A stretch of DNA of 64,000 bases, from positions 186,001 to 250,000 of the forward strand of contig JAGKQI010000096.1 in assembly GCA_018806915.1 (NCBI GenBank), written 5' to 3'. The notes beneath the pieces were generated by a model. The model did no database searches. It was not told the DNA's origin and saw only the letters and a program-made list of their open reading frames with translations. Positions 20,373 through 29,991 of this stretch are shown here, piece after piece. The translations under genes and the position numbers were made by a program. Origin of the DNA: Phytophthora colocasiae (Eukaryota; Oomycota; Peronosporomycetes; Peronosporales; Peronosporaceae). Each line of letters starts with the position of its first letter. Position 1 is the stretch's first letter.

Positions 20373-22363
20373 CGCGAACCGTTCCTCCCCGTCGAGATGA
20401 TCCGTTCGAGATGAAGCCCCCTGCGACGAGGTCAATGGAGAACCCAACTAAGGGTAGAACACGTCAAGCGACTCTCTCACCTCGAAGCTACTACAACATG
20501 ATGGGGTTCCTGCCTTCGGAGCAGACCGTACCGAGCCAGACGTGGGCCGCCCCAAGAGAGGAGCGAACCGTTCCAGCCTCATGGACCCTGGGGTACGCTA
20601 ATTCCCCGGCGCAAGCGTTCCCTGGAGGAGCGTTCCGACCGTCCATCCCTGCCTGGACTGAAACGAGAGAGCATGTGGAGAACGCTCCGCACTCGACGAG
20701 GACGCCTCAAACGAGAGGGGCTATCGCGAGTTACCGCAACGTCACGATGAAGGATTTTTCTAGTCCAGCGGACTATGGGTTCTCGTCTCATGTTCAGAAG
20801 ACGCCAGCGTCGTATGTGATGACCCCTGCGTACGCCGTTCAATACCCCGCGTCGATGAGCGTTCCGGGAACGCTACCGCTGCATTACTCAACCGTGGGGT
20901 CGCAACCGTTCTTGGTGGCCTCACAAGCGTTACCGGTAACGCATACGCCGTTGGCACACTTGCCAGTGCGCCACGCGAATGTATCTGCAGGACCCACGAC
21001 GGTCCCGCCGGGTGGACAAGTACGCTCGGGAGGAGCGCCTATGCTACAAGGCCATGTGAGTGGAGACCTGACCGTGCCTCAGCGGACGATGACGAGTGTT
21101 CCGTCCCCGACCCAACCGTTTAGACCGGGAACCGTTCCTGTTTCAGCACCTCGACGAGAGAATTGGCCTGACAACGCTTACGGACAAGCTCAACCTCAGT
21201 ATGGATATCCCGTGCCGTCAGGACGCATACAACAGGCGCCTTTGGGAATTCCTACGAGTATCCAGAACGCTATACGGATGTTGCAACCGTTCTATTCGGA
21301 TGATTCTACAGCCGAGCGAGCTGGGAGTTTTTGGGACGCTTTCGAACGTGCAACGATGGGCTTGGATGATGTTCTACGGTTGAGTGCGTTCCGTGGATGC
21401 TTGAAGGGCAAGACAGGAGAACAGTGGTGGGTACATTCGCGCATTGATGATTTTGACACTTTGAAGACCCGATTCTACAACCAGTTCGTCTACCAGACGC
21501 CTCAACAGCGTATCGAGCTCTTGAAGAAAACGACTCGGTCGCGTGGGATGTCCGCCGAGGTCTGGGGAGACTTAATTTCAAGGCTGTGCGATGATGCTAG
21601 ATGCTACGACTCAGATATGCGGTACCAATATTTCCTGTCGGGCTTGCGCAACCGCGAGTGAAAGGCCACGCTATCGAACGCTATGGTTGACTCGATTCCG
21701 CAAGCGGTAACGGTTCTGCTTTATAAGAACATGCACATTCCTGTGGAAAATGACGCTGACTTTGAGGACAACCCGCAGTCGAAGAGCTCTGAGAACGCGA
21801 TGATGCAACAGATGCTCACGCTCATACAACAAACGCAGCACATGTTGGCGGAACAGCAGCAGCAGCAGTACGCTCAAGTAAGCGTTCCTCAGAACGCTAC
21901 TCCGACAATTGCGGTGGCTCATTATGAAGATCCTGCGTTTGAGAACGCTTCGACTACCGTGGCAGCAGTGACGCCAGAATCCCCTGCTTGAGGAATCCGC
22001 CAGGGCCCGGACGTGCACACTCAAGAGGGATGGGTCGTGTGTGGACGCTGCCATACTCTGGGATGCAGCCGACTTCATTGCCGTCGTGATAACGCTGTCT
22101 GCTCGAATTGTCAGATGAAGGGCCATGTCTACATGGAATGTGAGCAACTCAGAGGACAACATCAGTCGACGAACCGTTCCAACAATCAGCAGGCCGCCAA
22201 CCGTACCGAGAACGGTTATAACGGAAGGCGTATCTGTTTCCTGTGTGATAGTCCCGACTACCGAGTGGCTAACTGCCCTACGAAGCTACTTCTCTCGCGA
22301 TTATTGGCTCAGGAGAGGGCCGGGGCCTCGGCAGGAGGGGACCCTGCGGTGAGTCGTCAATGA
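20373..22363 (+). pseudogene. Outer gag, capsid and zinc-knuckle part with in-frame TGA codons
   Basis: A Pro/Thr-rich spacer (20411-21230) leads into a retrotransposon gag capsid-like domain (IQNAIRMLQPFYSDD, FWDAFERA, LKGKTGEQWW, TRFYNQFVYQTPQQRIELLKK; about 21250-21655). A coiled, Gln-rich stretch follows (21683-21990). Then comes a CCHC zinc knuckle CSNCQMKGHVYMEC and a second knuckle-like CFLCDSPDYRVANC in which Tyr replaces the usual His. TGA codons at 21659 and 21989 interrupt the frame, which otherwise stays open and in phase. A third TGA at 22361 closes this segment. Whether these are disabling mutations or read through is unknown. Confidence 0.75.
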
Positions 22364-22459
22364 TGGGGGCAGGAGGAGGGAGAAGGGAGTGTCGACCCTT
22401 CCTCTTGTCTGAGGAACGACACCACCGGGAACGCTTTCACTCAGGGACGTGAAGAGATT

Positions 22460-22945
22460 GAAGCGTACCAGGACGGAACGAGAACGGTTAACGCAGTGAG
22501 AGGCGTAAGTGAACGGATTGAAACGGTTGTGAATGAGACTGATAACGGAAGAGAGGAGTACGGAACGGAGTGTTCCATGGAGAATGACGAGCGCGAAGAC
22601 TCGCGTGGCTTTGAAGGGATTGAAGCGTACCAGTACGAAACGAGAACGGTTAACGCTGTGGAAAGCGTAGGTGAAAGGATTGAAATGGCTGTGAATGAGA
22701 CGGATATAGAAGGAGAGAAGTGCGGAACGGAGTGTTCCATGGAAAATGGCGAGCGTGAGGACTCGCGTAACTTTGGAGGGATGGAAGCGTACCAAGACGA
22801 GAAGAGAACGGTTAACGCTCTGAGTGGAATGAGTGAACGGATTACATTGGAAGTGAAAGAGAAGGATACCGCAGACGAGGAGAACGGAACGGAGTGTTCC
22901 GCCGGGAATGACGCACGCGAGGACCAGCGTGACTTTGAAGAGACA
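22460..22945 (+). repeat. 162-bp tandem repeat, three copies
   Basis: Copies start at 22460, 22622 and 22784, each beginning GAAGCGTACCA. Each encodes a 54-residue unit with EAYQ, RTVNA, SERI/GERI, NETD, GTECS and EREDSR-type segments. The period is exact and keeps frame. The copies have diverged at scattered sites. Confidence 0.85.
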
Positions 22946-23703
22946 AGTGTTACTACGAGGGAATTTATCTACGATCACCGCACGGAGAATACGCGGGAAG
23001 AGGAAGAGATGATGACAGAAGCTTTATTACCATTGGAAAGTCGAGTAGCAGAGGCTACCGCTGAGGAAGAGGATTATTTCTGTGATTACTATGCTGACTA
23101 CAAGGAGATGGCCAGTTTAGAGGGGGGACAGCCTGTCGAGGTGACAGCGTCCGAGAGAGTGACAAGCAACATTCGTATGGAAAGTAGAGAACTACCTGAA
23201 GAAGAAACACTGCTCGACGAGGAACAGGAAGCCGAGCGTGAAGAAGGATCGGAGAAAGGAAAAGAAGATGGAGGGAACGGTGGAACGGAGGAACCGTTCC
23301 CCTCCGAGACCGAACGGGGGTCCATGAAGCCAGAGGTTATTAGAGCTTTAGAGGAACGGTTCGAGAGTGATGTGAGTGCGGTACGGGTGTTATTCCAATG
23401 GCCACCCTACAAACCAACGGGGAAGCGCGAAGTTGTGCACGTGCAGTTTATGGATTCGGGTGGAAAGGGAATGGAGAACGCTTCCCAGGATGAGGACTCC
23501 CGAAGAGAAGAAGCGACGGAAGAGCAGGAAAGGCCGCCTCCCGATCCCGGTGAAGGCGATGACGCGGTGAGAATCAAGGAAGAAACTATCGCTACGAAGG
23601 ACGCTGGCAGGCTGGTTGAGGTGAGCCTGTTAAAAGAAGAAAACGCTGTTGGCGGAACGGTTGGAACCGTTCCCAAATCGGAGGACCCTTTAATGGTCGC
23701 AGT

Positions 23704-24027
23704 GTAGCTCCCGCGGCCATCGAACCCGAACCTCCGCCCGAAGAAACACCTGCTGCGAAGGGGCGCCCCAGTGCTAGGTTCTGCACGACTGAAGAATTGG
23801 ACGCCTTGGAAGATGAAGCCGAATCGCCTAGTGGCGAAGAGGGAGAAGAGTATGGTGGTTGCAGCGTTACGCCCGCAGTCATTGAACCCGAGCCACCGCC
23901 TGAGGAGACGTTTGTCGCGAAAGGATGCCTCAGAGCTAAGTTCTTCTCAGCTGAGGAATTGGACGCGTTGGAAGATGGGATCGAGTCGCCTATTGGCGAA
24001 GAGAGAGAGGAGTATGAGAAAGGATTG
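23704..24027 (+). repeat. Second 162-bp tandem repeat, two copies
   Basis: GAACCCGA blocks at 23722 and 23884 mark two 54-residue units with IEPEPPPEET, AEELDALED/TEELDALED and GEEGEEY/GEEREEY segments. The period equals that of the array at 22460. The units share only short similarity (EEYG-x-CS). Confidence 0.8.
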
Positions 24028-24505
24028 AAGGAACGCTTATTCCCTCTAGATGAGGTCGAGCTGAAGGAGCGCGTGAAGGCTGGCGCTGAAGAAAAGAAGG
24101 AGCTGTTGGTAACGGAACTGAGTTGTATTCTCTGCATACCTGAAGAGACCCTAGAGAAGACGCGAGGATCCTCGCCTGGACAACTATCGACTCCGGAGTA
24201 CTGGATAAAATGTGAAGAGCCGTCGGAAGGGAACGCTGTGGCAAGCGTTCTTCATAACGCTGAAGGATATTGGGATGCGAAAGACTACCCCCGACGAAGG
24301 AAGAAGTTGATGTCTCCTCCTCATCGGACGAGGGGCTTGATGGCGACTCTCGTATTGGTGTTCCTGCTCGGGCTCATAACCAACCCTCTGGAGACCGGAG
24401 ACTTCTCGGACTCGGACGTGTGCATGGCGGAACGCTTACAGGAACTGGCCGACGAGGTCCAACACGGCGTCCACCGAGGACGGCGGACTTCTAGATACGG
24501 GGGAA

Positions 24506-25001
24506 TGTCCCGTATCCGGGATTGAGAGGGTGATTCCAGCGTCGTTGGACCTCGGTCGTGTGCCGGAAGGACCCAAGCGGCCTCGGCGTCTGGGTGACTC
24601 CGTCCGGGTACCGTTTCAATGGTACACTACCTTTGGTGGGACGCCTTCCTGCGATGATGGCGCTAGGCGGTGACGCGGAGGTCCAAGGTGAGAGGTAGCA
24701 GAAGATGGATGAGGCTTAGTCCCTGGTGGAGCGGGAACTGCAAGGACGGATGGCATGCCGCGGAGGCTCGGTGAGTGAGAGAGGCGGGGTGTCGTCTCTA
24801 GGAGCGTGGTACGATACTTCGCTCTTCATTTCATTTAGTTTTAGTTACGAATTTCCCTAGTCAAGTGAACAAGAACAAGAATCAACGTATATTGCATTTA
24901 TTCAAGGACTTACTCTTCTCTACTCTACTTCTAGACCCCACTCAGGACCGTACTCATCTAACAGCCACAGGTACCGACCCCGAAAAGGGAGGTGCGTGAC
25001 A
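24506..25001 (+). repeat. 3' LTR of the outer retrotransposon
   Basis: It ends 247 bp upstream of the ATG of the glycosyltransferase gene at 25249, in the same orientation, so LTR transcription could run into that gene. Confidence 0.92.
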
Positions 25002-25248
25002 CGAGCGTCCTGAAGACATCACCATCTAAAAAATTTTCGTTTGAGAAGCAGACTGTGCTCTTGCGAAAATCCATACACCAACTTGCGTTCGAAAAAAAAA
25101 TACTGAGCACAGATCTCACTCAACTGAAACGTACTACGTCGTTGTGCATAGTTGCTGGAAGGCAACGTTGAAGTCATGTTGAAGATATAATGTTGCACGA
25201 ATGTCGTTAAAATGTAGTCTACACAACTTATTCTGACAAAGACGGGCC

Positions 25249-27012
25249 ATGGAGCTGCTCACTCGTGGCAGTCAATTCTTGACGATGGGGATGAGACCGT
25301 CGAGCGCTTATGGCGCCTCCTGTAGCCGCTCTCGAGTGTTCCTCGCTCTGTTCATCATGACGTTGATGTCCTCCTGTTGCTTCTCTCAAACTACAAAGAA
25401 ATCGTCCAAAACTCCAGCGACAGTCGCCCCTGAGAGCGTTGTGGAGCCGAATGAGGGCGCCTTCGCCACGATCCTGTATGACTTTGGAGAGGATAGCGAG
25501 TCTTTACTGCTCGCCACACGTGTGCTGATGCGTAGTATTAAAGATTCCAATACAAAGTATCGACGAATGGTGATTGTGCCTCAGGACGGATTGCAGGAGA
25601 GCAGCGAGAGAGCACTTAAGGGAGACGACCCCGACCTGGAGATTGTCAAGACTAACATTCCCAACGTGTTCGCACACATGCCGCTCACTGACTATAGGAC
25701 GCAGCTGCTGCATATGCGTAATAAGCTGGTGATATGGGACGACCCACAGATCTCGTCCCTTAAACGTGTGGTGTATCTGGATCCGGAGAACTTGGTACTG
25801 CGGAATCTGGACGAAATCTTCGCGTGTTATCAGTTTTGTGCTGTGGATAATGGTCAGTCGGTCGTGTACTCTAATGGTCTACTGGTTATCTCTCCTGATA
25901 GTATTGCAGCGAGGAACTTGTACTCGGATGCCATTGACGGCTTCATGATCACGGGAAGGGAGTACAACTACATCGGAATCATTCAGGGATTTATGCCTGG
26001 ACTATTCGAAGCGTTTGAGGAGAGTCCGCTGTTCTTCCTTGGATGGGATGGAGACGACAATGAAGAGGAAAGTGACGGAGCGGATGATGCAGATGATGCA
26101 GTGGAAGCGGACGGCTCCGTCGTCCACCGCTTACCGTTCTACTACAGCATCAACCACATGGTCTTCTACGAACGAATGAACTGGGACTTGTACAAGTGCA
26201 AGGACAAGAATTTGGCTAAGGGGGAGATCCCTGGTCCGCTACTGAGTTACAAGTACAGTGGTGCAACCATCAAGCCGTGGTTCTGGCTTCCGTACACGTA
26301 CTTCCAAGTATTCTGGTACTGGCAGGATGTACGTGCACGACTGGGAGAAGACAACTTCGGCTACTTCGTAGGCAAAGTCGTGTCGTTCTCGGTGATTTTC
26401 GCCTTCATCTGGTTCGCGTATGTTTCGCTCTGTTTGAAGCTGTTTACCGAGCCAAATGGACGTCCACGTCGCTTGTCAAGTTGGAGTTTGCCTACGCCTG
26501 GCAACGCTCAACCACTAACCATTGACGTGTTCAACTCCCGTGTTGTGCGCAGAGCCTGTCAGTTCTCGTGTAGCGCGCTGTATGCTGTCGCGTCTATGCC
26601 GCTGGTGTCGAGCGTCTCCATCGTCGTCTTGCTTACGTGGTGCAGTATCCAAGTGATCCCGATCACTATGCAGCCCAGCTATGCAGGCAAACTCTGGCTC
26701 ATCGTGCACGACCTAATGTTGACCACATTGTTGCTGATTTTCGCCGTCGCACACACGCTACGTACTGCTCAGTGGAAGAAGGACGAAGTGCCAGCTACTT
26801 CGGAACTGCTACTGGGTGGCGTCTGGTGGTGTGTCAAGAAGCTGCCACTTCTGGTGTTGGCGCAGATCCAGTTCCTGTACATGATTGGCCGCACAGACTG
26901 GTTCCAGAACCCAGTGCTCCGCCCCGTGATGACCTTCTTCTTCTATGGAATCGCTGCCTTCGCCACAGGCCGCATCCTTGTCGTGGAGATGCACCGTATC
27001 ACAAGGAGCTAA
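25249..27012 (+). CDS. GT8/glycogenin-like glycosyltransferase with C-terminal membrane segments
   Basis: A 587-residue single-exon protein. A hydrophobic signal/anchor (about 29-47, FLALFIMTLMSSCCF) is followed by a glycogenin-like GT-A fold. ATILYDFGEDSESLLLATRVLMRS is the strand-helix start, and VVYLDPENLVLRNLDEIF corresponds to the DxD-containing strand, although here it reads D-P-E. A long acidic insert (about 265-285) precedes FYYSINHMVFYE and SGATIKPW, the usual C-terminal motif. At least five hydrophobic segments follow (about 375-400, 445-475, 485-505, 525-545, 555-575). This resembles plant and protist GT8 enzymes with membrane C-termini such as the IPUT1/PGSIP6 group; the substrate is uncertain. 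The upstream 3' LTR ends 247 bp before the start. Confidence 0.75.
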   Translation: MELLTRGSQFLTMGMRPSSAYGASCSRSRVFLALFIMTLMSSCCFSQTTKKSSKTPATVAPESVVEPNEGAFATILYDFGEDSESLLLATRVLMRSIKDSNTKYRRMVIVPQDGLQESSERALKGDDPDLEIVKTNIPNVFAHMPLTDYRTQLLHMRNKLVIWDDPQISSLKRVVYLDPENLVLRNLDEIFACYQFCAVDNGQSVVYSNGLLVISPDSIAARNLYSDAIDGFMITGREYNYIGIIQGFMPGLFEAFEESPLFFLGWDGDDNEEESDGADDADDAVEADGSVVHRLPFYYSINHMVFYERMNWDLYKCKDKNLAKGEIPGPLLSYKYSGATIKPWFWLPYTYFQVFWYWQDVRARLGEDNFGYFVGKVVSFSVIFAFIWFAYVSLCLKLFTEPNGRPRRLSSWSLPTPGNAQPLTIDVFNSRVVRRACQFSCSALYAVASMPLVSSVSIVVLLTWCSIQVIPITMQPSYAGKLWLIVHDLMLTTLLLIFAVAHTLRTAQWKKDEVPATSELLLGGVWWCVKKLPLLVLAQIQFLYMIGRTDWFQNPVLRPVMTFFFYGIAAFATGRILVVEMHRITRS

Positions 27013-27132
27013 TGTTGTTGGCTATACATACGAAGGAAGACACTCCTGCTGAAGGGTACCAGTAGAGACACAACTGCACTCCAGAGCAAGTAATGACAAT
27101 AGAAAAAAAGGAGAAATGATACGAATATTAAC

Positions 27133-27593
27133 TCAGTAGTCCGAGCGGCGCTTCTTCTGAGACGTAGACACACAACACACATAACAAAGCTTCCTGTCAG
27201 TTCGCTGTGTAGCGATACAGAGACCGTTTCCTGCTTTCTTTCGACACACCTGACTGACCTGGAGTTCCTGGGTTGACAGAGGCTGTTTTCCACCAATTAA
27301 AGTCCGTTCTCGCGGTACTTCCGTCTCTTGTTGTTCTGCTGCGTCTTTGCGAAGGTCTTTCACCACTGCAGCTAAAGCTTCCGGGTTGACGCCCTTCTGG
27401 ATAAGCGCCATGAGGATCGCCAAAGTGTCGCGGTCAAGTCCCGTATTAAGCAGCCGAGAGAGTTCGTACACAGCTGGAAAAAGGTCCAGAACAAGATGAA
27501 GCATTAGGGAAGCAGTTGATGGTATTTCTGAGTGTCGTAGAGCCACGTACTCTCCATTACTTCCGCACGAGACGCGGTGATTCCATCGTTCAT
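27133..27593 (-). CDS. MZT1: Mitotic-spindle organizing protein 1 (MOZART1)
   Basis: Two exons, 27593-27551 and 27473-27133, flank a 77-bp intron (GTACGT...TTCCAG) and give 127 residues in phase. The hallmark helical core YELSRLLNTGLDRDTLAILMAL and GVNPEALAAVVKDLR matches MZT1, a small subunit that recruits gamma-tubulin complexes to microtubule-organising centres. The family is usually about 70-85 residues. Here a Cys/Lys-rich tail of about 55 residues follows, which may be real or may hide a 3' intron. The short first exon was chosen because its donor restores phase exactly. Confidence 0.8.
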
Positions 27594-28230
27594 ATTGCGA
27601 TTTTGAAATTTGGGATCCGGATAATAATAAGTCCGGATAAAAGGCAACATGAATACAAACTGTAATTCATGTCGTCGAAGCTTTTTCAAAGTTCTCATCG
27701 GAGTGTTAGGTCTCCATAAGAACTTCTCATTCTTCTACTTTGTAGTAGTCGTTGCTTCCGTAGGCTGATGCTCACTTCTTGACTCTTTGCACGTTGGATG
27801 CTGACTGTAAACGACGTTTTAAGTTGCCCAACGCATCGTCGAAGACACTACGTGGTGTACTGGCAAACATTGACAGCGCACTCCCTTGATCGGAGAAAGT
27901 GTACCCTGAGCAAGGGTACCAGTTATTTAACGACGTTTTGACGGTAGAATTGCTGGCTGCAGATGTCTGTGTCGCTATGGCGACTAACTGGTACAACTAC
28001 ATTGCTGGAGCTGGGAATTTCAAGAATGAGGTCAAGTTGGTTGTATGTACTAGTATTTACGCACGGAGTTGATCATTGCAGTAAACCAACAGTGCACGTG
28101 TGCTATCTCGGGGATTCCGATTACTCGGTTACAGGCCTGGTTCGAGTAATTTCCTTACGACCTGCTTTTCGAAGGATTTGCCTGGCGCTGGTAGGTAGTA
28201 ACCAGAAACACGTTGCGCATACAGTCTGCT
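27594..28230. other. Intergenic; one unassigned small open frame
   Basis: A 74-codon - strand frame (27772-27996) contains SDQGSALSMFASTPRSVFDD and LGNLKRRLQSASNVQRVKK, which looks protein-like, but I cannot assign a family or find a partner exon. It may be an exon of a small gene or chance. Confidence 0.35.
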
Positions 28231-29904
28231 CTATTCATTTTCGTGCGTATAACCCCGCGCAATGCCAGTGCTACCCTCGACTGCAGCATGTGCAGGTGTT
28301 TTGCCGATACGTGGATCTAGACCTTGATACTCTCTCGTAGCCAGGTAATCACCAGCTTCACTGCGGTACGTTGTGAGCTCCGAGTGCTCGTTCTTTACTT
28401 GCAACGCAGTAGATGCGTCAGACTCCCCAGATGCAGTGAGCGCATATGCGGTTGTATCACGGTCAGTTGTCGGGTGTGTCGAGGTTTTGTACGTGCCAGA
28501 CACAAGCGAGAAGAATGGCTTGTCAGCATCATCTTCACCAGTAGTAGTCTCCACGGTGTGAGTAGTTTGCTCTAACGCCGGTATCACTTCGTTAAAGGCT
28601 GTCTTGTACTGGCCATCCCATTCCTCAGACGGCGAGAGAGCTAGCTGAAGCTCGTACGGCGTCACGATTGGCTTGTAGTACTCCTTACTGTCCATCAAAG
28701 TATTTTGCTGACACGCTACTAACACGAAGGCGTCGATCTCAGCGTAATTCGCTAGCTTCGGCACGTTGACCTTGCCCACCACAAACAGATACGACTTGCG
28801 TCCGCTCCTGCAGATTGCAAAATACTCGTTAATGTTAAAGTTTTTCAAATATCATAGCAACCATCCATACTTTTTGATAAGTTTCTGGAGCCCGTGCACC
28901 ACGTCTAGATATTTGTTGACGCCCAGCGTGCCCATCAAAATGCCGTAAATTTGCGCTTCCTTGGCTTGCTGCACCAGGAAGAATCTACAGTGTTCAGGCA
29001 TATAAATCAGTTAGCTAATCTAGCCACAAAAGTATCAATTCAATCCAGCTTACCGTCTCATAAGTGCACGGTTTACTGTCGCTCCCTCCTTGCGAGTTGA
29101 CATCATCTCCGGGTTGTACGAGAAGCAGTCCACAGAGCTATATCGCATCAATATGCTAGTAAGATGTGCTGTCTCCGCTCCAATGTACAACAACGTAAAC
29201 GTTTCTGGAGTGACTTCCACTTGCTCCGCTTCCACCACAATCTCCTGTCCGCCAATAGACAGCACCGTGGACACTCCCTCCTTCTCCACTATCTCCTCCA
29301 CCTTCTCAGTCGGGTCGTAGAACATTTTCATTGTTCCAAACACCAATTTTCTCTCTCCAAAGTTTTTCTTCAGCCCTTGAAACACTGCGGCACTTGCATG
29401 ATGGAAACGTGGTTCATACAGCAGCACAACCGTTTTATTAGACTCCACAGCAGCAACTCGATCACTCAGTTGCTGCACACAGTCGTCCACTTGGATTGGA
29501 GCATTGCCAAATGCGTAGATCACCGGAATCTTCGTCGTAGCACTCAGACATGTACGACCATAGTGGACAATGCAATCTGCGACCAAATGTTGCGCTGCCA
29601 CCTCATCAACACAGCAACTGCCGTACGACGTATCACCTAGTACGAACAATCGCTCCCATTGGCCAATTAGCCTGTCTTTAAGCTCCTGTTGCACCTGTGA
29701 AGCGTCCGGTAGTAAAGAGTCTGGGAATTGAAGAGCAATTTTCTTATAGCCGCCACGCTTGATCTGCTCTACCGTCCGCTCTATATCGAAGTACACACGT
29801 AGATCACAGTCTTCAGTACGGATACCATCACTCTCCTGTACTTGTACGTGCATTTCGATGGCACGAGAGCCATCGTCGCTCTCGAAGGCTAATGCGACCG
29901 TCAT
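28231..29904 (-). CDS. DPH2: Diphthamide biosynthesis protein 2
   Basis: Three exons, 29904-29054, 28984-28871 and 28807-28231, with 69- and 63-bp introns, keep phase and give 513 residues. Conserved DPH1/DPH2 landmarks are ALQFPDSLLPDA, VLGDTSYGSCCVDEVAA, VADCIVHYGRTCLS, the mid-region GVNKYLDVVHGLQKLI and the C-terminal VGKVNVPKLANYAEIDAFVLVAC with KPIVTPYELQLAL. DPH2 partners DPH1 in the first step of diphthamide synthesis on elongation factor 2, using an iron-sulphur cluster. The C-terminus ends in a family-like GLDPRIG...GSTGIARGY. Confidence 0.92.
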
Positions 29905-29991
29905 TCTTGTGTTTAGTGACCAGCCAATTGTTTGGAATTAAATGTCACAGGTTTTTACGTGAAAATTTATTCACAAGGGTATTAAGTTTCA

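Larger units (their letters stand above)
22364..24525 (+). pseudogene. Acidic repeat-rich frame of the outer element, downstream of gag
   Basis: The gag phase stays open from 22364 to 23707 after the TGA at 22361, encoding a Glu/Asp-rich protein with three copies of a 54-residue repeat. Near 23700 it shifts frame and continues to 24525 with two copies of another 54-residue repeat, then a hydrophobic stretch (LVLVFLLGLITNP) and a basic tail reaching into the LTR. No pol domain is recognisable. Function is unknown; it may be a structural extension of gag. Part of the C-terminal frame overlaps the start of the 3' LTR. Confidence 0.5.
11013..25001 (+). mobile_element. Outer LTR retrotransposon, gag-only (TR-GAG-like), split by a nested Gypsy element
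   Basis: LTRs of 496 bp (11013-11508 and 24506-25001) start TGTCCCG and end GTGACA. They differ at only three sites. A 4-bp target duplication CGAG flanks the element (11009-11012, 25002-25005). A primer-binding-like TGGTGGAGAAGCAGGG follows the 5' LTR, and a polypurine run GGGGGA precedes the 3' LTR. The inner Gypsy element (12092-20367) interrupts gag. Without it the element is about 5.7 kb. It encodes a gag with zinc knuckles and an acidic repeat-rich region, but no protease, reverse transcriptase or integrase was found. It therefore resembles non-autonomous gag-only LTR elements. Low LTR divergence indicates recent movement. Confidence 0.85.

Noticed and set aside
27772..27996. Small gene of 74 codons
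   Set aside because: Protein-like end, but no start context, family or partner exon. Left as unassigned.
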